Positions 10,810-21,269 of a DNA stretch of 64,000 bases are shown piece by piece. Position numbers and translations under genes: made by a program. The notes under the pieces were generated by a model, which made no database searches, had not been told where the DNA came from, and was given only the letters and a program-made list of their open reading frames with translations. This stretch comes from Paragonimus westermani (lineage: Eukaryota; Platyhelminthes; Trematoda; Plagiorchiida; Troglotrematidae). The number at the start of each line of letters is the position of its first letter. The first letter of the stretch is position 1. The stretch covers positions 1 through 64,000 of the forward strand of contig QNGE01003698.1 of NCBI GenBank assembly GCA_008508345.1. Direction: 5' to 3'.

Positions 10810-13800
10810 CTACAGACACAACCCAGGTTGCCTGCCAGCCAAGAAGGTTAGTACTGACGTGAACTAAACAGATTTTTTCTTGAGACCATGATTCACAATA
10901 ACGTTCAATCCTTTATCAGGGACCCACGACTGTCAGTCAGAGAACGAGAACGTGGATTGCATTATTGTTGTCGTACAACTAAGCTTTAAATCACGGTAAT
11001 ATAATTTCTGTTCGTGTATGCACGACGCCCAACAAGACGGGCTCACCCAGTGACTGCGGTGACGTATCAGACAGCCCCTAACCGCCTCTACAAACCCTGC
11101 TGTATTTTGTGGGTGCGTACATACGGACAGAAAGGACTGACTAGACAAAATATGCATAAACCGAACATCTACGGTGGTTTCTATTTGGACCTTGTGGCTG
11201 TTGAAAGCATCAGTTGGTAAAAAAAATATTGCGAAACTCTGGGTCATTTTTACGAACTACAAAATAACCGCCGGCAGATTTGGACGAAACCTAATGCCGA
11301 ATAACACGAACGAAAAAAATTCGTTGTTGAATTACCTGTTCTTGAACTTTCATCATAGCACAAATGGAGAAAGATATTAACTAGAAGTTCACAACGTATC
11401 CCCTTTTGTTCAGACTGACTTGAATGAGAATCAGTTTCACAGAATGCCTCACTGACACCTGGTATCATGAACAAATCTCCCTATGTCAACAGAACAATGG
11501 TTTGGTGCGAAGGTAATTTCTAATAGACTTTTTCAGTCATAAAAAGTGGTAGTCACTGAAGGAGTGGTATACAGTTGCAGTTGATTAGTACGAATGACAA
11601 CTGGCATTAACTGAAGTGCTAACAGAGGGACGGAGCAATCGGGGTAACCAGCATGTGTGCCGTTGAGTGGAAAGGTCACATACTGAGAGTAGAGGTCTTC
11701 TATGGTTCAGTTCAGCACTGCATGTTTCGCGTTATGTATGGTATTACGAAGCCTAATTTCTGTAGCTATGTCATACCACAAGTATGTTTGTTTAAGCGTA
11801 TCCAAATTGCAAAACTGCAGAAGTTGCTTGCTAGAAATCTGACAACATTTGCAGAAAGACCAAATGTCAATTGCCATAATGCGCTCAACGTGATATTTGA
11901 CGTGTCTGTGGAACTGACAAACTGACGTTAACCCGCCTCTCACTCATACAATCAAACATTTTCATCCTTCAGCCGTACTCGTATGCGTGATAGCTCGAGC
12001 TGCCAGTGGCGTCAACGAACTGTCTCATTACTCCCAAGGTCAGCCCAGTTGCTACAGCCTAACTGGCGGAGACAACGGTGAACTGGATATTGTGGGTCTA
12101 TTAACGAACCAGACAGATTCCTTAACGACGAAGGAAACCAGAAGACAAATGAGCGTTGCAAAACCTGCCTTTAAGCTGCAAATAGACGTCTTTGCGATGT
12201 TACAAAAAGTACAGGTTGATGAATGCGCTATGTGTGATTACTACAGGCTAACGAGATGACACTGTCCAGGTAATTAGGGCGACCGACAGACTTTAGTGGT
12301 CTGCCAACGATAACAAAACGATCGTCAGTTCCAGCACAATTCTGCAACAGTACCACATCATGAAGGTGCAAAGCGTACACTCTAGGGACCGACCATATCT
12401 TTTAACCAACTTGACATGGTCTGCATGTTATCTTTAGAAGACCTAGGTGAAGCAACGCCATCCGTATACTCAGTACTAATCACCTTACTTCCTGGTAGGA
12501 ATTAAACTCCGAAACCCTTAGAAGGTCTCTCAGTGCTCCTTACACAATATCGTCCATCACGAGGTTGAAAAGTAACTTTGAAATCGGACACCCTCCTTGA
12601 ACGCCACTCGAAATGTGGAATGCTCGAGACATCTGCACGTAAATTAGTGGTCCGCACTTGAAGCGAATACAGAACGGTCTGCAAGAGCTAATATATTTTG
12701 CAGGAACTCTTCTGCTATGAAAACAGATAATCGATTCGAAAGACGCCTTTAGACTCAGAAGTGCCGGAACTTTTGGCTGACAAAAACAGTTCCAAGCCGG
12801 AGATCTGCTTGTTCCCCACTTATATCGTTCTCATTTTTCTCCGGTAACCACCTCACTGTGAGGCCCTTGAGAATTTTGGAAGTAATGGAGACAAGATTAG
12901 TACCTTTGAGGTTGTCACACATTATTCTGACATCTTGTTGAAACCGGGAACGGCTCTTGATAAGCAAGTCACTAGGCAGCCCTTTGGTCTCTCATAAGAC
13001 GGGGAAGAGTGTGAACAGTTCAGAAAACAGTTTTTCACCTTCATCTTTGAAGAGTACGAAACAAAGCAGGTCCAGCCCTGGAGTTCTATGTGTCAGTATT
13101 TAGGCCCCGAAATCGCTTTGATTTTCGAAGAAGGATCGTGGATAGCGTCATAACTAACCATGCAGTCTACACCATGCGTAAACGTGTTGTCTCAGACCAG
13201 CTGAAATGTTTTTCAAGGTTCCCAGCCCATCCTTCAAGACCTTGCAACAACCTGTAATCCTCTGAGTCATTTTTCCACATATATTCCCTCCAACATTGCC
13301 GACGACCAGAGCAACCGTGAACCGAGAAAAACAGCACCCAGCTGTTCCCGACAAGACTAATTTCTCCACCACTTCGGCTCGCTCGCAGAAGTAAGTCACA
13401 CAGTTCTCATGCAGACTCCCCGTATTCGTACGCTTCATGTCTCGACGGTCTTTGTCTTATTCGGAATTAAGGGGAATCAATCGGCTTTTTTCGTTAGTGT
13501 TTCTGAATCACTAAAACTCCCCAACTGTCTTATTCAGAGTGCTGTTTCGCAGTGGTCTTCTGCGTAACAGGTTTGCATGGCTGTACAGTAATCAGTTCAG
13601 CAATTCCACTATTGTGTTCCAGGCGGTTTGCCTATCAGCGCTACTTAGTAGGCGTTTCGAGTACCTCGACCACTCAACTTCTGACGCTACTTTGTCTGTG
13701 AGCAGATGATCACTAAACGAACGATAAAGCCAAGCAAGCACAAACAACGAATTATCTGGAACAAGATGACCACTTCAAAATGGAGCGTTCACATCGACAA

Positions 13801-14555
13801 CTAACAACAACTTGGTTGTCTTGCGTCCGTGATTAGGCTACACACGGTGATCACCACGTGTGCTGGACTGTATTACTCGATAGATAGAGACCATGAGGTG
13901 TGTACAATTTTGGCAACCCATTGCCATTCTCATAGAGCCATGCACAAATGCTAAATTTGCTACCCAGCCGCTTGTCATCTGCAAGAAGACAGAGTTGTGC
14001 GTTCATATTGCCTGCAGACATAACGGTATCCGAATTGATGGTTTGTCTCAGTTAACTGAGGAGTGCACTGTAGGAGGCGTGCTTGACAGCATTTGATATA
14101 ATACTTGTTGAAACCATACGCACATACAAAAACTAAACTTCCTTCTGGTTTGTGTTGAGTAAGGTTGATTGAAATACTCAGTCTAGCAGCATATAGACGA
14201 CTATCCACTGTGAGAAAACCCCATCTCCTGTTGTCTCTTAGGTCAGATATCTGAGTTAGAAGCCCCGGGTGTGGTTCTTAAAGTCAAACTTCTAGCGTGA
14301 TATAAACCAGCAGGAACCTTTGAAAGTTATGTTTGTTTTAATAAGGCAATCCACTCTTGTTTCTCTCCGCCTTCTGCTAGTTCCATTCTCTTCAAGCCAA
14401 AACCACTGGCAAACAATGGAGAACTCAAAGCTCGCACTGTTCCACATATAGGCAACCAAACTGTCCCCACGATCACCTTTTGTGTCCGAAACACTTCTCT
14501 ATGACCCGAGCACTTGCCTCAAATTCACCTTTTGATAATTCCATATGTTAGCGGC
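10810..14555. other. No firmly supported gene; several short open frames
   Basis: The stretch holds several 70-100-codon frames on both strands (for example + 11987-12259, after an AG at about 11974, and - 13154-13438). None has motifs or paired splice sites strong enough to call. The first has a faint cadherin-like look (YSLTGGDNGELD), which I do not trust. Confidence 0.4.
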
Positions 14556-14559
14556 TCCT

Positions 14560-14690
14560 TCTCAGGTTCTTCGGTTACACAGCAGCCAAGTCTCTTGGTC
14601 AAGCTGAAGTGGGAATTGCAGTGATCTCACGAGAACATAGAGAAGAGACAGCAACTGCCCTGTTTAATCCAGTGAATGTATCCAGCGTTA
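14560..14690 (-). repeat. Possible diverged copy of tRNA-related repeat family 2
   Basis: Reverse-complemented, this stretch contains CTGGATTAAACAGGGCAGTT followed by GCTGTCTCT. It aligns with the start of the family-2 copies near 28.2 and 42.1 kb, which read TGGAGTTAACAGGACAGTT then (A/G)CTGTGTCTCCT. Downstream similarity is weak and the tRNA-like box region is not clear. Confidence 0.3.
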
Positions 14691-14704
14691 GATCTTTTCT
14701 TCAG

Positions 14705-15184
14705 ATGGAAAGTACAGAAACTTCACACCTGTTGAGCAACATTTTGTTTACTGGTGAGTGGTAGGAGATTTTAGTCAGCATGAAACAAATTACTTCTTCA
14801 AAACTGTCTGATATCTTTGTTTTATTGCATTCTAGCCTTTTGACCATTTCAAATGAAATTGCAACAGTAGCCGCCTGACGAACTGCGCTAATCCGTTCAG
14901 TCATTTACGATGGAAGCAACTAGCATTTGGTTCTACAAATTACAGTAAAACGACTGCCGATTTTTGAACGCGTAACAAGCGAAATTTGTGTTCCAGCGAA
15001 AGATTATGAGTTGCACGTGAGCGGTTTTTAAGGCTTTTTGGATTGTATAAACCTGTTATCGTTAAGCATAAAATGTAAACTTGTATTTGTCTGTCTATTT
15101 TGACAGTTTTGGATATGTCAGTACATTCAGCGAAATCAGGTGGATTCTAGAAAATTCGTAGGCAGCAAAACGATGTTCATATGA
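14705..15184 (+). CDS. Candidate chain of micro-exons, unknown short protein
   Basis: Three phase-compatible pieces: 14705-14753 (49 bp, after a tract ending TCTTTTCTTCAG, GTGAGT donor), 14997-15016 (20 bp, after GTGTTCCAG, GTGAGC donor) and 15107-15184 (after a long pyrimidine tract ending in TTTTGACAG, stop TGA at 15182-15184). One frame gives a 48-residue peptide that begins with an ATG directly after the first acceptor. A second frame of the first exon is also open. Micro-exon genes are known in parasitic flatworms, but I see no signal peptide here and the fit may be chance. The splice signals are the best part of the evidence. Confidence 0.2.
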
Positions 15185-15428
15185 TGGGAAGTAAAGGTGG
15201 TCTAACCTGTGTAATTTATTTCCAAAACTTTTACACTACAGTTATAAGATCCAACTGGAAATGTGTTGTTTCTGTCACTCCGCTGTTTTTGGATTAGAAG
15301 AATCATTTACCAGACGATGTGAGAGGTGTAAAACACAGCGTGAACCATACGAACACATTCAGTGAACAGTAATGACAGTATCTGCACGGCGTTCGAACCA
15401 ACGGCCTGTATACACATACACATAGATT

Positions 15429-15860
15429 GTGGTAGAACTGATAGCCCTAGTGGTCCCGACTAAATGGCTACATTTGTTATATTTGGTGCTGAACATTCTT
15501 AAGAACATTATTTCAGTATTTACCGCTATTTTCAAGAAAACCAATAAAGCGTTGCATTCGAGGCTATTGGTACCGAACGAGTTGTGCGTGTCGGCGGTTT
15601 GTATACCACTTTATTCGCTTCCCTTAAGCCGCCATTCGTTTTTCTGCGCAAATTCCAATACAGACTGGACCGTCTGTAGCGCTCACAACGAGTTGCATGA
15701 TCTTTTTCTGGTTATTCGTAAGTTCTACGGTCTTAATTTATCAAAGGAAAGGAAGGCACATTTAATCAGGTTATATTGTGGCGTAGTACATATAGGTTAT
15801 ACTAACAGCAGTTTTGCACCCATCACCTTAATTCGCACAGTGCATATGTTGTTTGGATAA
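15429..15860 (+). CDS. Long open frame, unknown, possibly chance
   Basis: At 143 codons this is the longest open frame outside the PLE copies. The first third is hydrophobic (about residues 3-35) and could form one or two membrane segments; the rest is mixed with several Cys. I recognise no family. There is no clear acceptor at its start and no donor that obviously ends it, so it may be a chance frame or part of a decayed repeat. Confidence 0.15.
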   Translation: MVELIALVVPTKWLHLLYLVLNILKNIISVFTAIFKKTNKALHSRLLVPNELCVSAVCIPLYSLPLSRHSFFCANSNTDWTVCSAHNELHDLFLVIRKFYGLNLSKERKAHLIRLYCGVVHIGYTNSSFAPITLIRTVHMLFG

Positions 15861-17750
15861 TGAATTTTGTAAGACGGCTCGGAAGTGTGAATAAGACATT
15901 CTCAGATGATCAGAATAAGGAATATCTGCGAAGAAGCACTGCATATCAAACCTGCACGTCCGACCAAATTGAAGGCACACCCCGATAGTAATGCAAGAGA
16001 TATTTTAAAGCGTTAAACAGGCAGAAACAGCCACAAATCAAGTTTATGCAACGGGTGTATTGTTGTCAGTAGAAAGTAAACTGTTGCACCAACTGACCTT
16101 CGAATATCCCAAGATAGGTCGATCGTAATGGCGGAAAAAATTTGTCAATACAATGGTTTGCAAAAACAAGAAACGTAACTGTAACAAAGTAAGTCCTTAA
16201 GCGCTTGTTTCTGATGATTGCCGGAGGCTCTGCTAGTGTCTGACCGGGTGTGTGCAGAAGGTCGAATGGTAGGATTAAACCCTTCCTCAGAAGCAAACAG
16301 TTTATTAACGGTTCCCCCAATGCTGTGAGTTGTTACGAACAAGCGTTTACTTTGAGCTGTTTGCAGCTTGTCCTTGGACGCTCGTAGTAAGATTCCTACT
16401 ATCTTTTTCAGATATGCATGTTGGGTCTTTAGGTTTGACCCCGTGAGATAGTACAAAATGAACCTGTACGTTTATGGGAATGCTTCAGAAGGAAATCTTT
16501 TAGAGACGTTCATCAGGACAGTCACTAGTACTAGTGTTTCCATAGCTGTACACATAATATACAATCCTGAGTAGTTTGTCACTAATCTTTCTGATTTCAT
16601 GGTTCCGGAGACCTTATGTCTTGGTTTGTTTAGATAGTAATAAGCTTACTTCTAATAGCGGAATGAGCATGGTGCTGCCTTTGAAAGCGTAGAATGACAA
16701 CTGTCTATCTACGGTTACTGAATAAAAGAATTCCAATCTATTCATCGTGTATACAACTTCTGCGTAACCAGCATAATTCGTCATTCTTTTGTGTCTCCCA
16801 GTTGGAGTAGCACTGATAAACGGGCAAAAATTGGTAACTCACGAACGAATGAAACTAGAATGAGCTAGTATGGGACTTTACTGTTAGTTGTAAACACAAT
16901 CCGGAAGTCTGATGTTGACGTTGAAGGTGCACCTAGATGCAATCAAGTAATCACCTGGCCATCTTTGTATGTTCTCATAAGGACATCATTGTCGCATTTT
17001 TCTCGCAAGATGACTCGACTGACTATGTTGAAAACTAACTAGACAGTCCCTCATCAGTGACCTTGGCCCAAGTGTAATTATTCAGCTTGAGAAATACAGG
17101 TGTCTCACAGGTCGTGATGTGCATTACCGAGTAGGTCATATTATATTAAGTCCGCTGTAAGAGTTTCACTGAACAAGTTCCATATTCCCTTGGAGGTCAT
17201 CACTAATACAGTAAGCATTTACGTCCTCCCCAATAGGGTTTTGTACAATCATGGTGGCCGCAACTGAGTAGGTTAATCATTTTGGCTCTTTGCATTACAT
17301 GACAACAACATTTCAAACGCTTTCAGTCACTTTACCCCTAAAGATCGCGTCGGTGTATGTGGAGAGGTTAGTCGGTCAGAAGTCAAAACAATTATCAGTG
17401 GTATCTTTATGAACATAGACCAAGGTGGACTACAGACCAGCTGGAGAAATGCCATAAGTGACTACGCTGCAGTCGTACACACCGTCAGCATTTCGTGAAT
17501 CTGTCCAAAAAATGTGTAGATCGAACAGTTGCGTAGCAAGACCTGTCAACGCTTTCGTTATCTGTTACAATATTAGTTGCTAGTCCTTCTAACAATAATG
17601 TTATACACATACGCCCTTGAGTAACACAACAACACATTTGGAACCTCCATTTAATGTCCTTCAACTCCATCGTATTGTGCGCGAAATCACAGCTCAACTG
17701 CCAATTCAACCTCTCTCTCACACACACACGGTTGGCGACATCCGATTCGG
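15861..17750. other. No supported gene; non-coding DNA
   Basis: Contains a minus-strand 103-codon frame at 16145-16456 without motifs, and a 14-bp perfect palindrome, CACTAGTACTAGTG, at 16523-16536. Confidence 0.4.
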
Positions 17751-17755
17751 ATTAG

Positions 17756-18068
17756 CCGGTCACAGTGACCGAAGCCAAAGGACGCCTGCGCTTAGCCATC
17801 ACTGCAAATGGCTTGCGCTGCACCAATTGCAGTTCCACCAACACACCACATATCCAGTGTAAACCCGAAGGAATAAGACCGGGAGGTGTGCCAGTGGGGC
17901 CTTTGTGTCCAGCCGGCCAATGCTGGCTAGCCACTTGATTGGCTAATAAGGAAAGGAAACCCCTATCTCTCGGAACCTAAACAGAGAGAGGCTGCAATGA
18001 CGAGATCTAAACTGAGGAGAAAGATTTATGAAGCGTACTACAAGAAGCGTTGCAGTATAGGAGTGCAG
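17756..18068 (+). CDS. Candidate cysteine-rich exon region (zinc-finger- or Ly6-like)
   Basis: After a TAG at 17753-17755, a frame of 60 codons (17756-17938) contains LRCTNCSST at about residue 17, then a third Cys, and later LCPAGQCW: CxxC, single C, then CxxxxC. The GLRCTNC start recalls both GATA-type zinc fingers (CxNC) and Ly6/three-finger domains (LxCxxC), but neither full pattern is met. A second frame, 17931-18068, follows on directly (46 codons, very basic near its end, RSKLRRKIYEAYYKKRC) and stops at a consensus CAG/GTTAGT donor. The two frames meet near 17931-17938, so either a frameshift or a hidden intron separates them, or only one is real. This patch is clearly richer in G+C than its surroundings, as a conserved exon would be. 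Confidence 0.3.
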
Positions 18069-20125
18069 GTTAGTGCAACCTAAAGAAGATAAGGATGAAA
18101 AGCAAAGTTCTCATTGGACTATGAAAAGCCAGGCAGACAATTCATCATACATTGCACCAACAAAACCGGAGAAAAGAATGGGTAGAAGACCGCAGACACT
18201 CAAGTTTCTGGAAAGAAAAGCGGATTAATTGTCAATGACCACGATGTTGGCCGATGCAGTCATTAACAGGAGTATCACACACACACACAACTCCACAACA
18301 GTTTTTTGTTCACTGGTCAATTGAATTGTTGTGATAAACTTCTCAAAAGTCCAACAACCTTTTGAATTAATTCGAACCCTTTTATTTTATTCAGTTTTTT
18401 TCTAGTTAAGTAAATTTTGTGTCAAAACTGTTCATCTGATACCACAGACAGACTACCCTGAAACAATTATTCACCTATGCTGTTTGATACTTCATACCTG
18501 ACCATTACTCTCTCCGCATGTGACCATAACAGAAAGCGCAAACAACGCACATAGTCTAAAACCAGTGCGAATCAACGATGTCTACCCTACCAAAACGTTA
18601 ACTACCATATAACCTGACTAGGTAATTACAACAGCACAATGTATACGCTTTCCTTTATTCAAATTTCATTAACAGTACGACTATAGGATAAAAATTTCTA
18701 AAGTTGAGTTTAAATATGCTGGTATATGGAATCTTTCGTATATTTGCACAATTGGTAAGCTTCACGTACATACCAATTTAATTGGTTGCGCCGGCGTCCC
18801 TTATTTTTCGGTTATACAGTACCTCGCTGGATTTGTCATTGCTTGTACACTCTCGATTCGTTACTGGCAAACGTTTTGATTCCCTGGGGTAATTGTTCAT
18901 ATTTGACTTTTGAAAAAGCCAAAAATACTTTGAAGCTGGTTTCTCAACCAATCCCATGTTGTTCGAAATCTCATGGGCTTGAATGTCATTCCTGATTACT
19001 TCAGTCGCGTTTAGTGGTAGACCAGTGTCACTGCTACGACACTGACAGTGTTCTACTGAGCAAAGGAGAGGCTTGTCGGTCTAACAAGACCAAGTGTCTT
19101 GTTTTTTCAAGCAAGATGAACTATCAATGTTATATTCGAAATACTCGACGCGGTTTAGGTTAGGCCGCTCACTGTTCTGGAAGCTCAGCTATGAATGTGA
19201 GCATGATTTGTGTCAAGTGTGCACTTTGGTGTCATTTGACTTGAATAGACAAGAAGAGGTTCGGCCTTATAATGGATAATAGGTTCAGTGTACCGGACTG
19301 ATCAACATCTTGTTAGAAAATATCAATATGGTTAATTGGAATCAATGATAACGAAATGTAGTTTTGAAGATAAGAAGCGTTAGTTTCTGATTGATCCCGG
19401 TCAAGATTCACAGTATAATACACAGAGAACACCGACTGAGATTGTGGTTTTAAGAAACTGTGGTGGGGGAAACCCACAGACAAGTTGCACACTGAAACAG
19501 CTCGACAAGGTTCACACAACCGTTCACACCGCATACCCTCAAGGTAACTAGGCGCTTTTCTGAGGGTAAAATCTAGGTTAATCGTCTTCCTCAGAGGACT
19601 GGATACAAGTTGGATTAGTGATAGCGCGAACGTGTCTGATAGTTCCGATTTCGTGAACACATATGTACAAACTCGAAATCCGACAAAGCAAGTAACGATG
19701 GGAAAGCAATATTTATGGCACTCGCATACTCCGCAACGTTCTACTCATATACTATACACGAGACGAAAAAAGTCAGCCAATGAGTACTCGCAATACAAAC
19801 GCAAAAACCAGAGTCTACGTTGTCTGCCTTCCTGGACAACGGCACGTGACATGAACCACTTCTCAATGCACAGCGACGATCTTAATTTTCAGACCAGTGC
19901 GACTTTCATCAATTTCAGTAAACACGCCTGCCGGTGCTGACCGATAACGCGAGAACAATAAAGCGGAATAGCATTCCCAGCTTCCACTGTGTTTACAGAC
20001 TTCGTGATCGAGCTGTGATCACAGAAGTTTACTGACCACCTCGATGAACACTTCTCCGTAGTGGTCCACCAACACTTTATCAGTGGTAGATTGTATGACT
20101 GTTCAGCGGTTTGGCAAACCTGGTA
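18069..20125. other. No supported gene; includes a short CA repeat
   Basis: A (CA)n run of about 15 bases lies near 18275-18289. Short frames at 18786-18995 and 19632-19940 carry no motifs. Confidence 0.45.
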
Positions 20126-20380
20126 ATTTAGATGAGATGTAGTTGTGGAATGTAAGGGCTTCGACTGGATTCAAACCGGCAACAGAAATGGGATACTCAA
20201 ACGCGGTAAGCATTCCATAAGCTGAGCTACGAAGCCACACCAGGAGCTCGGAACTTTCACGCTTGGATTACGTTACCCACCCTCTCATATGAAATCCAGC
20301 AAATGATCCAGGGGGTCGACTGCCGCGACAGGATTTCTTAGACAGTTCATGCTGGAGTTCACCAGCGTCACAGAAATTGT
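20126..20380 (-). mobile_element. SINE family 1, copy at 20.2 kb (tRNA-related)
   Basis: Begins (plus strand) with TTTAGATGAGAT and then GGGCTTCG, like the 45.8- and 53.7-kb copies. The tRNA-like part lies on the minus strand: a B-box with one mismatch and an intact CTACGAAGCC acceptor end. It is followed on the plus strand by the shared body (CACACCAGGAGCTCGGAA, then ACCCACC, CATATG, ATCCAGCAAATGATCCAG and GTCGAC). Past GTCGAC the similarity to the other copies fades. The right boundary is uncertain; no target duplication was found. Confidence 0.75.
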
Positions 20381-20984
20381 ATCAGTAATGAGTGGCAGAT
20401 TGAATGGTGGACTGGTAGGGAAAAGAGAAACACCTGAACCTTGAAAGAGATGGACTGGTCACTGTCCAGCTGAACAGACTAGAGTTGCAACATGGTATGC
20501 ACCCGAGACAGCTGTGTAACGGTAGAAAAATTGAATGAAGTGTCATAAAGTAGGTGACCGCCATAAATCTTACTGTCTCAACGTTGTTTGCTTTACTCAA
20601 ACTGATCACGACAAGCGACAACCGACCGAGGGGAAGGCTTAGTGAAGAAGGGTTACACACGAATGAAAGAAGATAACCACGGTGAGTTAAGCAGCCAATC
20701 AGCCATCATCACAAATTTCGTGACTACCCGCCTAGCCTACTGCCGCATAACAGCAAATGTGTATTGCCGAAATAAGAATCGGAACGTCGCCTCAATATGT
20801 TTCCATACTCTTAACTAGCATGAATGCACATCGGTTTTCTTTTGTCTACTGACGTTTTAACCAGGTATTCGAGCCATCAAACACAAATATTTTGCAAACC
20901 AAAACAGACAAGAATTTTTAAGGACCGAAGTTTCTCTCTCCGTATAAGTCTGCTAACCAAATCTTGTCTTCATTTACAAATAGA

Positions 20985-21245
20985 AGTAGAGAGACACTAC
21001 GGCAACAGTTCCCGGTTTCAGCTTTGCTCAACCCACCGAGTGAAACGTGTCAGGCACTCTACTAGCTGAGCTGAGTAGCCACATATAGAACGAAGAAATT
21101 TCATCAGTAGGCTCAATCGCTCATCCATTCCACTCTCTCATAAGAAATCCACCGAGTCGTACGACGGAATTAGTGTCTTACCAAGAGTTCCTTAGCAATT
21201 CGTAGATCACCTGGTGGAGCACTTGTCGTGCTTAAACATTCCTTT
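20985..21245. mobile_element. SINE family 1, diverged copy at 21.1 kb with a second inverted tRNA-like arm
   Basis: The left part holds the minus-strand tRNA-like D-arm (CACTCTACTAGCTGAGCTG, about 21055-21073) and the shared body (GAAATTTC, CTCTCATAAGAAATCCACC). About 120 bp further on, 21198-21242 reads the same tRNA-like sequence on the plus strand: CGTAGATCACCTGGTGGAGC followed by ACTTGTCG matches CGTAGCTCAGCTGGTAGAGC followed by GCTTGCCG of the 53.8-kb copy. So two tRNA-like arms face each other across the body. Confidence 0.6.
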
Positions 21246-21269
21246 CCTCTCACCAGTTCCAGTTCGTTC

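Noticed and set aside
11987..12259. Cadherin-like exon
   Set aside because: Only a YSLTGGD-like string fits; the calcium-binding motifs of cadherin repeats are absent.
16523..16536. 14-bp perfect palindrome CACTAGTACTAGTG as a regulatory site
   Set aside because: Isolated, not near any supported gene or element; expected at low frequency by chance.
20382..20660. Minus-strand frame of 92 codons
   Set aside because: Low-complexity Ser/Leu/Phe/Cys content typical of chance frames; no motif.
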